From contig CAMLRX010000119.1 in assembly GCA_946482545.1 (NCBI GenBank), positions 1-15,514 of the forward strand: DNA of 15,514 nt, given 5' to 3'. The stretch comes from an uncultured Flavihumibacter sp. Lineage in GTDB: Bacteria > Bacteroidota > Bacteroidia > Chitinophagales > Chitinophagaceae. Shown here piece after piece: positions 1 to 5,936 of this stretch. The notes below the pieces were generated by a model, which was given only the letters and a program-made list of their open reading frames with translations, did no database searches and had not been told where the DNA came from. A program made the translations under genes and the position numbers. Position 1 is the stretch's first letter, and every line of letters begins with the position of its first letter.

Positions 1-566
1 TAATATTTTGTGGCGTTTACGGAAACAAATTCCATATCGGAAATAAACTGCTGTTCGCTTTCCCGGAATTTGAGTGGTTCTATCCGTGTGTCCCATTTGA
101 GTTTATTGAAACCGAAGATGGGCTGGTTGTACCCGATGGTATAAGGAACTGCATTGTAGAGTGTGGTATTCCTGTCGAAATCATCGAAGCGTTGCAGTTC
201 TGTGGCGCCGTAGATGGTGCCGCCTGTTGCCGTGATGCCCTGGCTGAAAGAAAGGTTCAGCATGGAATTGTTGTTATGCACAGGCTGAAACAGCACCGTT
301 CCATTGGGCTGCAGCACCTGGTAGAAGGTGCGTTGAAAACCGGGCAGCGTTCCCTGGAGTTGCAGTTGCGGCGCGTAATTCGAGCGGTAGGTGCGCCATT
401 CCCAGTACCGTGTTTCTTTTAAGGTGGTGGCCTGTCTTGCGGCAATGGAACCCTGTTTCGCCATTTCCACCACTTCGTTCAGGGATAACCGTATGGTATC
501 TTCTGTTTGCTGCGCCAGTGCCATTCTCCCGAAAAGCAGCAGGCCCGTTATGATGGCTGTTCTCAT
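1..566 (-). CDS. TolC-family outer-membrane efflux protein, N-terminal part (cut by left window edge)
   Basis: An open frame of 188 codons runs from an ATG at 566 to the window edge without a stop. The product begins with a Sec signal peptide (MRTAIITGLLLFGRMALAQ), followed by IRLSLNEVVEMAKQGS, which resembles the first helix of TolC-family outer-membrane factors. Next come a WEWRTYRSNYAPQLQL segment and strand-like stretches (SMLNLSFSQGITATGG; YTIGYNQPIFGFNKLKWD) resembling Bacteroidota TolC homologues. The start codon overlaps the stop codon of the adaptor gene by 4 bp (ATGA), so the two are probably translationally coupled. By family, the protein would form the outer-membrane channel of a tripartite exporter with the adaptor and an inner-membrane pump. 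The pump type cannot be seen, and the C-terminal half is missing. The family is likely, the substrate unknown. Confidence 0.82.
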   Translation of the reverse strand, partial: MRTAIITGLLLFGRMALAQQTEDTIRLSLNEVVEMAKQGSIAARQATTLKETRYWEWRTYRSNYAPQLQLQGTLPGFQRTFYQVLQPNGTVLFQPVHNNNSMLNLSFSQGITATGGTIYGATELQRFDDFDRNTTLYNAVPYTIGYNQPIFGFNKLKWDTRIEPLKFRESEQQFISDMEFVSVNATKY

Positions 567-1777
567 TTCGTGATGATGATTTCCCTGGCGTTTTTAAAAC
601 TGCTCATATCGGAAGTGATGATCACTTCTCCGGCCCGGATGTTTCCGGAAAGTTCCACATGATCGAAATTGCTCAATCCTTTTTGTACGGTCCTGCGTAC
701 CGCTTTTTCTCCTTTCACCACGAATACATCCTGCGTACCAGCGCCTCCGGTAAATGCCGGTCCGTTCACCACCCGCAGCACATTGGCGTGCCTGTTGGTG
801 ACCACATACACATCCACTTTCAGCGAAGGGCGCAACAAAGAATCCTGCGTATCCAACCGTACATCGAAGTTGACCAGGCTATTTTTTACGGAGGGATATA
901 CCGCCACAATTTCGCCGCGTTGCTTTTTGTTACTGATGCCCACAATTACCGGCATGCCGTTGTGCAGTTCTTCGAGGTAAGCATCGGAGATGCTGCCCGC
1001 TATTTTAAAACTGCTGAGGTCCGCTATCCGTACCAGTTCCGCGCCTTCGCCTATGGAAGCGCCCACATTCTTATTGATCCAGGTAATCACGCCGGGACGT
1101 GTGGCAATGATGCCCGCCAGTTCTTTTTTCCTGGCCATCTCGCTGAGTTCGTGCCGCTGGATCGCCACCTCAATTTCAGATTCCCTGATTTCCACTTTCA
1201 TGGTCTGTTGCTTGCTCTGGATTTCATTCTCCAACTGTATCTTTTCCAGCCTGGCCACTTTCAGGTTCATCTCGGCCTGCTCCACACTTTCACGTGTACC
1301 GCCGCCTGCTTTGAACAAACGACGCGCACTTTCCACTTCCGCTTCCAGGCTGCTGATGCGGAGTTGCTTGATGTCGTTGCCCGATTTCAAGTCGAAATAA
1401 CTTTTGCTCAACTCCAGCTTCAGTTTCCGGAGGTTGTTCTCTTTGGATTCGAGTAAGAATTTTGCTTTGTCGAAAGCGGATTGAACAGCGGCTTTATCCA
1501 GCTTCAGCAATGATTGTCCTTTCACGACTGAAGTACCCGCATCCGCCAGTACTTCCAGGATGGCCGCCTGCACCGGGCTGGTAATCACTTCTTCGAATTC
1601 CGGCAATACTTCTCCTGAAGCCGTGATGGTGTTTTCTACGTCGCCGGTCTCTACAACAGCCGTGGTGATGCTGTTGGCCGCTACGGTTGCACGGAAAGTG
1701 TTGCGCAACACCATGACCAGCACGAGGATCACGATGATGGAAGCCGCCACAATTAGCAGCAGCTTCCTTTTTTTCAT
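563..1777 (-). CDS. HlyD/MacA-like periplasmic adaptor subunit of an efflux pump
   Basis: The product is 404 residues from the chosen start. Order of parts: a short basic N-terminus and one membrane helix (about 5-25); a lipoyl-like half (about 65-94, with AGTSVVKGQSLLKLD); a long alpha-helical coiled coil (about 97-218, rich in E/K/L/R); the second lipoyl half (about 220-253, GVITWINKNVGASIGEGAELVRI split here as GVITWINKNV and GASIGEGAELVRI); then a beta-barrel and a membrane-proximal domain to the end. This is the layout of adaptors that link an inner-membrane ABC or RND pump to TolC. An in-frame ATG 33 bp upstream (1810) would put 11 residues before MKKRK; I prefer 1777 because it places the membrane helix at the N-terminus. 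The TolC-family gene follows with a 4-bp overlap. The single membrane anchor and long hairpin resemble MacA-type adaptors, but the pump is not in the window. Confidence 0.88.
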   Translation of the reverse strand: MKKRKLLLIVAASIIVILVLVMVLRNTFRATVAANSITTAVVETGDVENTITASGEVLPEFEEVITSPVQAAILEVLADAGTSVVKGQSLLKLDKAAVQSAFDKAKFLLESKENNLRKLKLELSKSYFDLKSGNDIKQLRISSLEAEVESARRLFKAGGGTRESVEQAEMNLKVARLEKIQLENEIQSKQQTMKVEIRESEIEVAIQRHELSEMARKKELAGIIATRPGVITWINKNVGASIGEGAELVRIADLSSFKIAGSISDAYLEELHNGMPVIVGISNKKQRGEIVAVYPSVKNSLVNFDVRLDTQDSLLRPSLKVDVYVVTNRHANVLRVVNGPAFTGGAGTQDVFVVKGEKAVRRTVQKGLSNFDHVELSGNIRAGEVIITSDMSSFKNAREIIITK

Positions 1778-1835
1778 GGTATATACTTCTTTAGGGAGGG
1801 CTCGGTCCATTTACTCGTATTTTGGACAGAAGTGT

Positions 1836-1851
1836 TCCAAGCCGGATGCCA
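1836..1851 (-). promoter_or_regulatory. Candidate sigma-54 (-24/-12) promoter of the efflux operon
   Basis: On the minus strand the sequence reads TGGCATCCGGCTTGGA. Against the sigma-54 consensus TGGCAC-G-N4-TTGC[A/T] it keeps TGGCA and TTG at the exact spacing; the main departure is GG in place of GC at -12. The predicted start near 1825 leaves about 48 nt before the adaptor ATG. I see no exact TAnnTTTG box in this stretch; TAATTCTG at 1857-1850 is one mismatch away but has no TTTG at the expected distance. The phased inverted half-sites 50-90 bp upstream are where an enhancer-binding protein would sit. The motif is seen directly; its function is inferred. Confidence 0.45.
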
Positions 1852-1902
1852 GAATTAATTTATTGAAAATGAATAACTTGAAATAATGGTGTGCGCAAAA
1901 AA

Positions 1903-1928
1903 TGTCCGGAATCGGACAGTTGTGTCCG
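1903..1928. promoter_or_regulatory. Phased inverted half-sites TGTCCG / CGGACA / TGTCCG (candidate operator or enhancer)
   Basis: Three perfect 6-bp half-sites alternate in direction: TGTCCG (1903-1908), CGGACA (1913-1918) and TGTCCG (1923-1928). Each is separated by 4 bp, so the repeat period is exactly 10 bp, about one helical turn. A weaker in-phase CTTACA (1933-1938, 4 of 6) may extend the array. A degenerate pair of the same design, TGGACA-N4-TGTTCC (1823-1838), overlaps the -12 region of the candidate promoter. The site lies between the divergent adaptor and hydrolase genes, so it could control either or both. Confidence 0.6.
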
Positions 1929-2006
1929 GAACCTTACACCACCATGGGCCGGAAATGAAAACTAAACGCATGCTTAAAAAACGGATATTTATAGAAACAA
2001 TGCGAT

Positions 2007-3032
2007 ATGGAACCCCGTAAGCCCGTCTCCCGGAAGAAACGCGTATTGCGCACTATAGGCCTCACGGTTACGGCTATCCTTTTTATAGGGTTTCTCGCCT
2101 TCAAGCTGAGCCCCTGGCCCTCGGCCCTGCTCATCCGTTCCGCCTTCAACAAGGAAGCCATTAAAACAAATAAAGCGCTGGAAAAACATGTACCCGCAGG
2201 TGTGGTTGCCGTTCCGGATGTGGTTTATGACCCCGGCGACAAAAACGCGTTGATGGACATTTACTACCCATCCTCCGTTGAGCAGGATGAAAAACTTCCT
2301 GTGATCGTGTGGACCCATGGCGGCGGGTGGATTTCGGGCAACAGAAAGCAGGTGGGCAATTACTGTAAAATACTCGCGGCCAAAGGATATGTAGTGGTTT
2401 CTCTGGAATTCACCATCGCACCGGAGGCGCATTATCCTGTGCCCTTACAACAAACCAACCGGGCGCTGCACTACCTTCTGCAATTTGCCACCAGTTACCA
2501 TATAGATACCAACAGGTTCGTTTTTGCCGGTGATTCTGGCGGTGCGCACATGGCCGCTCAAATGGGGAACATGGTTCACGATAATGCTTATGCGAAACAG
2601 ATTGGCATTGAGCCAGCCATATCCAAAGGCAATCTGGCCGGACTCCTGTTGTTCTGCGGCCCCTACGATGCGCGCAACCTTAACCTGGACGGCGACTTTG
2701 GCGGATTTCTGAAAACCGTGCTCTGGTCGTACAGCGGCTCCAGCGATTTTGAGACAGATGAACAGTTTCAGACCGCCTCAATACTGCATTATGTTTCGAA
2801 GGAATTTCCTTCCTGCTTTATTACCGCAGGAAATGGAGATCCGCTGGAAAGCCATTCCAAAGCACTTGCCGGGAAATTGCGCGCAATGTCCGTTTATACC
2901 GACACACTTTTCTTTCCCGCCAACTACATGCCCGCACAGCCGCACGAATACCAGTTCAACCTGGATACCAAGGAAGGCAAACTGGCGCTTGATAGAACGA
3001 CCGCCTTCCTGCAGAAAGTAACAAGGCCGTAA
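2007..3032 (+). CDS. Membrane-anchored alpha/beta hydrolase (HSL-like esterase/lipase family)
   Basis: The product has 341 residues. After a basic N-terminus there is one hydrophobic helix (about 16-34), so the catalytic domain is probably anchored in a membrane or exported. Hallmarks of the hormone-sensitive-lipase-like esterases are present: the oxyanion motif HGGGW (104-108), the nucleophile motif GDSGGAH with Ser177, a likely acid Asp278 (GNGDPLESH) and a likely catalytic His313 (QPHEYQF). These enzymes hydrolyse carboxyl esters of small acyl or carbohydrate-linked substrates; the actual substrate cannot be told. The gene diverges from the efflux operon, sharing a 229-bp region that holds the inverted half-sites, and converges on the VOC gene with 7 bp between stop codons. 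An out-of-frame ATG at 1999 was not chosen. The fold is secure; the role is not. Confidence 0.88.
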   Translation: MEPRKPVSRKKRVLRTIGLTVTAILFIGFLAFKLSPWPSALLIRSAFNKEAIKTNKALEKHVPAGVVAVPDVVYDPGDKNALMDIYYPSSVEQDEKLPVIVWTHGGGWISGNRKQVGNYCKILAAKGYVVVSLEFTIAPEAHYPVPLQQTNRALHYLLQFATSYHIDTNRFVFAGDSGGAHMAAQMGNMVHDNAYAKQIGIEPAISKGNLAGLLLFCGPYDARNLNLDGDFGGFLKTVLWSYSGSSDFETDEQFQTASILHYVSKEFPSCFITAGNGDPLESHSKALAGKLRAMSVYTDTLFFPANYMPAQPHEYQFNLDTKEGKLALDRTTAFLQKVTRP

Positions 3033-3039
3033 ACGCGGT

Positions 3040-3951
3040 TTAAACACTTACGCCTTCAAATGCCGCCCTGATCTTTTCAATATCAATTTTCTTCATCTGC
3101 ATCATCGCTTTGGTGGCACGCTCTGCTTTTTCCTTGTTCGGGTCCGTCATCATTTTAGTGAGTTCAATGGGTACGACCTGCCAGGAAACACCAAATTTAT
3201 CTTTCAACCATCCACATTGGGATTCCTCGCCGCCATTTACCAGTGCATCATAGAAGTGGTCATTCTCGGCCTGGGTTTCACAATTGATGACCAGTGAAAC
3301 GCCTTCATTGAACGAGAATTCATGGGAAATACTGCTGTCCATCACCATAAACTCCTGCCCTTCCATGTTGAACTGGCCGTGCATCACCATGCCCTCCTGC
3401 GCTTCCCCCGGTCCGTACTTCAGCAGGTGCCGCAGTTGATGCCCCGAAAATACGGTAGCATAGAACTGTACCGCTTCTTGGGCCCTGCCTGCCACCTGTT
3501 TGGTGAACATCAGCGAGGGAATGATCTTATCACCGCCGGTATCTTCCAGTTTGCCCCAGGATATCTGCCAGCTCACACCAAACTTATCTTGAAGGAAGCC
3601 ATATTTTTCGGCCCAGTCGTAAGCCTGGTAAGGCATCATCACCATACCGCCTTCAGAGAGTTTGTTCCACAATTGGTCAGACTCTTCTTCCGTTTCCGCC
3701 ACCACAAAAAATGAGATGGAGGGATTAGGTTTGAACACCGGTCCGCCATTCAGCGCCACGAACTCCAGGTTGGCGATACGGAACTCTGCGGTCATCACCA
3801 GTCCTTCCGGCTGGCCCGATCCTTCGGAGCCCGCTTTTCCAAAACGGAGCACCCGCAACATTTCGGCGTCGGAAAAAACGGAGGTGTAAAACTTAGCGGC
3901 GTCTTCGGCTTCCGTATTGAACCAAAGGCAGGGAGATATTCTGTGTGGCAT
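3040..3951 (-). CDS. Two-domain PhnB-like VOC family protein
   Basis: The product has 303 residues and contains two related domains (about 4-132 and 143-262). Each starts with a PCLWFNTEAEDAAKFY- or PSLMFTKQVAGRAQEAVQFY-type strand-helix and ends with the same DKFGVSWQ motif (122-129 and 251-258). This is the pattern of the PhnB/3-dmu-9_3-mt group of the vicinal oxygen chelate (glyoxalase/bleomycin-resistance) superfamily. A charged C-terminal tail (about 263-303, with KMMTDPNKEKAERATKAMMQ) is typical of some PhnB-like proteins. No signal peptide is seen, so it should be cytoplasmic. Members of this group are often named methyltransferases, but no SAM-binding site is visible; the function is unknown. 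A 15-bp inverted repeat covers its likely promoter (3963-3977). Confidence 0.88.
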   Translation of the reverse strand: MPHRISPCLWFNTEAEDAAKFYTSVFSDAEMLRVLRFGKAGSEGSGQPEGLVMTAEFRIANLEFVALNGGPVFKPNPSISFFVVAETEEESDQLWNKLSEGGMVMMPYQAYDWAEKYGFLQDKFGVSWQISWGKLEDTGGDKIIPSLMFTKQVAGRAQEAVQFYATVFSGHQLRHLLKYGPGEAQEGMVMHGQFNMEGQEFMVMDSSISHEFSFNEGVSLVINCETQAENDHFYDALVNGGEESQCGWLKDKFGVSWQVVPIELTKMMTDPNKEKAERATKAMMQMKKIDIEKIRAAFEGVSV

Positions 3952-3962
3952 GGCAATAAATT

Positions 3963-3977
3963 TAGGTTACAAACCTA
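3963..3977 (-). promoter_or_regulatory. Candidate -7 promoter box inside a 6-3-6 inverted repeat, upstream of the VOC gene
   Basis: On the minus strand TAGGTTTG (3977-3970) matches the Bacteroidota -7 consensus TAnnTTTG exactly. It lies within a perfect inverted repeat, TAGGTT-N3-AACCTA (3963-3977), ending 11 bp before the VOC start codon. No TTTG is present at the -33 position; AATG is found instead. A repressor bound here would block the promoter. The motif is seen; the regulatory role is inferred. Confidence 0.4.
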
Positions 3978-4049
3978 GTACGCTTACGGGGAAAATACAT
4001 TGGGGGAATACGTCATTTTACGGGTCGAATGCGACCGGAACACAAACAA

Positions 4050-4075
4050 AAGGCCCCGGTAAAAACCAGGGCCTT
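4050..4075 (-). terminator. Intrinsic terminator hairpin (minus direction)
   Basis: AAGGCCC (4050-4056) pairs with GGGCCTT (4069-4075); the stem continues inward with a one-base mismatch and a GGT/ACC pair around an AAAA loop. Read on the minus strand the stem is followed by TTTGTTTGTG, a moderate U-rich tail. It probably ends the transcript of the small secreted-protein gene whose stop is at 4206, about 130 bp upstream of the hairpin. The 130 bp between contain nothing I recognise. Confidence 0.6.
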
Positions 4076-4205
4076 ATACTCTGTTATATTTGCTTGCATC
4101 TGTAATTCTATGGTAGTGCTGTTCTGAAACCACAGCAAAGATGCAGCAGGAATAAGTTGTGGCGAAAATAAAAACGCCTGTTAACCAATCAATAACGAAG
4201 AGAGA

Positions 4206-4565
4206 TTAATGGAAAAGGCGCCAGATGGTACGGGTCTCTACCTGTTTGGTTTCAATGGCGAAAGAACGGATTACTTTTTCCTTACCGCATTGTACCACGA
4301 AAGTATATTCGCCATCGGCGGCATTATCGAAGGCGTAACGGCAGCGGTATTGCACATCGCTCACGGCATTTTCTGCGAGAACAGTGCCGTTGTGCTGACG
4401 CACCCAGATGTTGAGTTTTTTAGCGGTGGGATTTTCAATGGCGAGCACCAGTTTCCCTTCTTCTTCCGTGAACTTCACTTTAAAAGAATGGGTGGAATCG
4501 GTGTTGTTTTGCGCGAAAACAGTGGAAGAAATAAGAAGGATAAGCGCGCCGAAAAGGTGTTTCAT
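4206..4565 (-). CDS. Small secreted protein of unknown function (119 aa)
   Basis: The 119-residue product starts with a clear Sec signal peptide (MKHLFGALILLISSTVFAQ, cleavage expected after FAQ). The mature part (about 100 residues) alternates polar and hydrophobic residues in a beta-sandwich-like way (KLVLAIENPTAKKLNIWV, RCRYAFDNAADGEYTFVV), followed by GKEKVIRSFAIET. This resembles short Bacteroidota envelope proteins with an Ig-like fold and also T9SS C-terminal domains, but the PNP motif typical of the latter is missing. I cannot name a function. It is probably a single-gene transcript, ending at the hairpin 4050-4075, and is divergent from another 119-residue secreted protein (4836-5195), with octamer repeats between them. 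Confidence 0.78.
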   Translation of the reverse strand: MKHLFGALILLISSTVFAQNNTDSTHSFKVKFTEEEGKLVLAIENPTAKKLNIWVRQHNGTVLAENAVSDVQYRCRYAFDNAADGEYTFVVQCGKEKVIRSFAIETKQVETRTIWRLFH

Positions 4566-4697
4566 AATAGGTGAGCTTTTTGTTTCCGCAAAGATGAAAA
4601 GGCAATATGACCGGGAGATGAAGGGAATGAGAAGAAATGGTAAACACGGGGATGTAAACCATTTGTTAACGTAATTTTTTCAATTCGATAACTTCCT

Positions 4698-4705
4698 TAT
4701 CTTTG
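4698..4705 (+). promoter_or_regulatory. Candidate -7 promoter box TATCTTTG
   Basis: TATCTTTG is an exact match to the Bacteroidota -7 consensus TAnnTTTG. A T-run (4675-4680) lies about 18 bp upstream, where a TTTG-like -33 element is expected. Transcription would start near 4712, about 30 bp before a perfect terminator. The match is short and alone is weak evidence. Confidence 0.35.
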
Positions 4706-4711
4706 GGGTCA

Positions 4712-4774
4712 TAGGATAAGGTTTAATGGTTTAAAACCATTGTACCCCGGTTTCTACCGGGGTACTTATTTTTT
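4712..4774 (+). ncRNA. Possible very short self-terminating RNA, or leader/attenuator of the 4836 gene
   Basis: Between the promoter match and the terminator tail the roughly 60-nt transcript would be almost all structure. It contains a dyad AATGGTTT-A-AAACCATT (4725-4741) followed at once by a perfect 10-bp terminator stem (4742-4765). Its 5' segment 4719-4732 is also complementary to 4816-4830, just before the start codon of the downstream gene, so alternative pairing is possible. No coding frame fits inside it. It may equally be a plain leader. Expression is unproven. Confidence 0.3.
4742..4774 (+). terminator. Perfect 10-bp intrinsic terminator (plus direction)
   Basis: GTACCCCGGT (4742-4751) and ACCGGGGTAC (4756-4765) form a perfect stem around a TTCT loop, followed by TTATTTTTT. 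The tract is absent on the other strand, so it works in the plus direction. No plus-strand gene ends upstream within reach: the nearest is the hydrolase at 3032. The terminator therefore serves a short local transcript or attenuates the 4836 gene. Confidence 0.75.
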
Positions 4775-4835
4775 AACATATTCCAAGCAGGTGAATGGCT
4801 TATATTCAGCGCATCAAACCATTTAAACCTGATGT

Positions 4836-5195
4836 ATGAAAAGAAACTTACTTGTCCTGGCGCTCCTATTTGTGTCATGCGCAGCCTTCTGTCAACAAAA
4901 ACTTCCTTCAGATTCTACAAAGTCCCTTTTTGATGAAACCGATCAATTCAGGTTCGATTCACTTCAAATAGCTGACAGCGGTAAAATTATATTACACGGA
5001 AACATTACGCTGAAAGGTGATGGATACCTTTTTGAAGGGGTACAAAAAGCGGAAGTATTCAGAAAGTCGGGGATCATTCATATTTATGGCTGTAAAAACT
5101 CCGCCATAGAAAATGGATCGCTCCTGATAGAAAAGGAAAGCAAGCGGAAGTACATAGAATTTCACAAGGTTACCCGGAAGGTGATTTCCTTTTAA
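4836..5195 (+). CDS. Small secreted protein of unknown function (119 aa)
   Basis: The product begins with a Sec signal peptide (MKRNLLVLALLFVSCAAFCQ). The peptide contains a Cys at residue 15 (LFVSC) that could be read as a lipobox, but the AFCQ junction after it suits signal peptidase I better. The mature part is about 100 residues, with short strands (GKIILHGNITLKGDGYLFEG, GIIHIYGCKNSAIENGSLLI) that suggest a small beta-helix or beta-sandwich. One free cysteine remains (YGCKNS). No known domain is recognised. The ATG at 4836 was chosen; ATG at 4832 is out of frame. It follows a terminator-like hairpin and converges on the methyltransferase gene with 7 bp between stops. Confidence 0.72.
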   Translation: MKRNLLVLALLFVSCAAFCQQKLPSDSTKSLFDETDQFRFDSLQIADSGKIILHGNITLKGDGYLFEGVQKAEVFRKSGIIHIYGCKNSAIENGSLLIEKESKRKYIEFHKVTRKVISF

Positions 5196-5202
5196 TTACC
5201 TA

Positions 5203-5859
5203 TCATTCTTTCACCGCCGTCACCACAAGATGCACTTCTTTTTCCCCGTTCTTACGCTCAAAAATGATGCGCCGGGCTTTTAATGCAGTGCACGCATTTT
5301 TATTGAATTGTTCCGTAAACCAGTGTTCTTCATAATAAAATATCCAGGCACCGGTTTTACCATCGCTGCTTTGCTGGAAAAGGGAACTTCCCTGTGCGCC
5401 TTCTATCACGCTGGTATAAAACACACCGCCAGATTTCAATAATCCGGCGCAGTCTGCAATAAGTTGCGCGGTTGTTTCCTGCGTGAGGTATGGCATACAG
5501 AAACCGCAGATGATCCCATCAAGTCCGGAAGGAATTCCCGTTAAGGAACGGGCATCCATCACCCGAAAATCTACATCTGGGACGTTCTTCCGGGCCAGTG
5601 CAATCATATTGGGCGCGGCATCTATAGCGATGATGTGGCACTCCGGCATACGGGTGCGCAGGAAGCGGGTGATATTTCCCGGACCACAACCAATTTCCAG
5701 TATGGATGCATTGTGCGGTGGCAGCAACTGGCAGAATGCCTCGTAGGTTTCATCGTACAACGTAAGGTCCATGAACTTTTCCTGGTAAAGTTCCGCCACC
5801 TGATTGTAGGTGTTGATGGATTGTGTATTGGGATCCACAGGCATCTGTTTTTCGGGCAT
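5203..5859 (-). CDS. Class I SAM-dependent methyltransferase
   Basis: The product has 218 residues and the Rossmann-like methyltransferase signature: motif I ILEIGCGPGNITRFL (residues 53-67, with the GCGPG loop), the acidic end of strand 2 in HIIAIDAAPNMI (Asp80, ribose binding), and DFRVMDARSLTG (97-108) for adenine binding. The next strand carries CGFCMPYLT, and LKSGGVFYTS (141-150) precedes the C-terminal strands. No membrane segment or signal peptide is seen, so it is cytoplasmic. The acceptor cannot be told from sequence; small-molecule methyltransferases of this size are common. The ATG at 5859 sits directly beside the hairpin 5863-5890; an in-frame ATG at 5844 (MPVDPN) is an alternative start. 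Confidence 0.87.
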   Translation of the reverse strand: MPEKQMPVDPNTQSINTYNQVAELYQEKFMDLTLYDETYEAFCQLLPPHNASILEIGCGPGNITRFLRTRMPECHIIAIDAAPNMIALARKNVPDVDFRVMDARSLTGIPSGLDGIICGFCMPYLTQETTAQLIADCAGLLKSGGVFYTSVIEGAQGSSLFQQSSDGKTGAWIFYYEEHWFTEQFNKNACTALKARRIIFERKNGEKEVHLVVTAVKE

Positions 5860-5860
5860 A

Positions 5861-5890
5861 AAAAAACATCCGGGTTAGTCCGGATGTTTT
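5861..5890 (-). terminator. Intrinsic terminator after the FG-GAP protein gene, abutting the methyltransferase start
   Basis: AAAACATCCGG (5863-5873) and CCGGATGTTTT (5880-5890) form an 11-bp perfect stem with a GTTAGT loop. On the minus strand it ends in a run of six T, so it should stop transcription of the gene ending at 5937. The 3' side lies 1 bp from the methyltransferase start codon. The arms also end in T-runs on the plus strand, so it may work in both directions. Confidence 0.8.
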
Positions 5891-5936
5891 CTAAATTACG
5901 TTATTAACTGCAGCTATCAGGTATCAAAAATGCCCG

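Larger units (their letters stand above)
4656..4830. repeat. Cluster of AAACCATT octamers in both orientations
   Basis: The octamer AAACCATT occurs at 4656-4663, 4734-4741 and 4816-4823 on the plus strand and at 4732-4725 on the minus strand. A shortened copy (ACCATTT) is at 4641-4635 on the minus strand. Two copies carry the same extension: AAACCATTTAAACCT at 4816-4830 and, inverted with one A fewer, at 4732-4719. The cluster occupies most of the region between two divergent small secreted-protein genes. It may be a set of protein-binding sites or pairing segments of a structured leader. Confidence 0.55.

Noticed and set aside
659..1456. A long open frame (265 codons) on the plus strand antisense to the adaptor gene
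   Set aside because: It lies fully inside a well-supported minus-strand gene, its product is rich in His, Phe and Gln with no recognisable fold, and it arises as a shadow of the coding frame.
1778..1810. Upstream start for the adaptor gene (11 extra residues)
   Set aside because: The ATG at 1777 puts the basic residues and membrane helix at the N-terminus as in other adaptors. The longer form is possible but not needed.
3038..3045. GTTTAAAC palindrome between convergent stop codons
   Set aside because: An 8-bp palindrome without a T-run or longer stem is not a terminator and is likely chance.
4088..4165. Inverted words TGCATCT ... AGATGCA around 4097 and 4139
   Set aside because: Seven-base arms about 35 bp apart in an AT-rich spacer; no promoter, tail or conserved structure to support an RNA gene.
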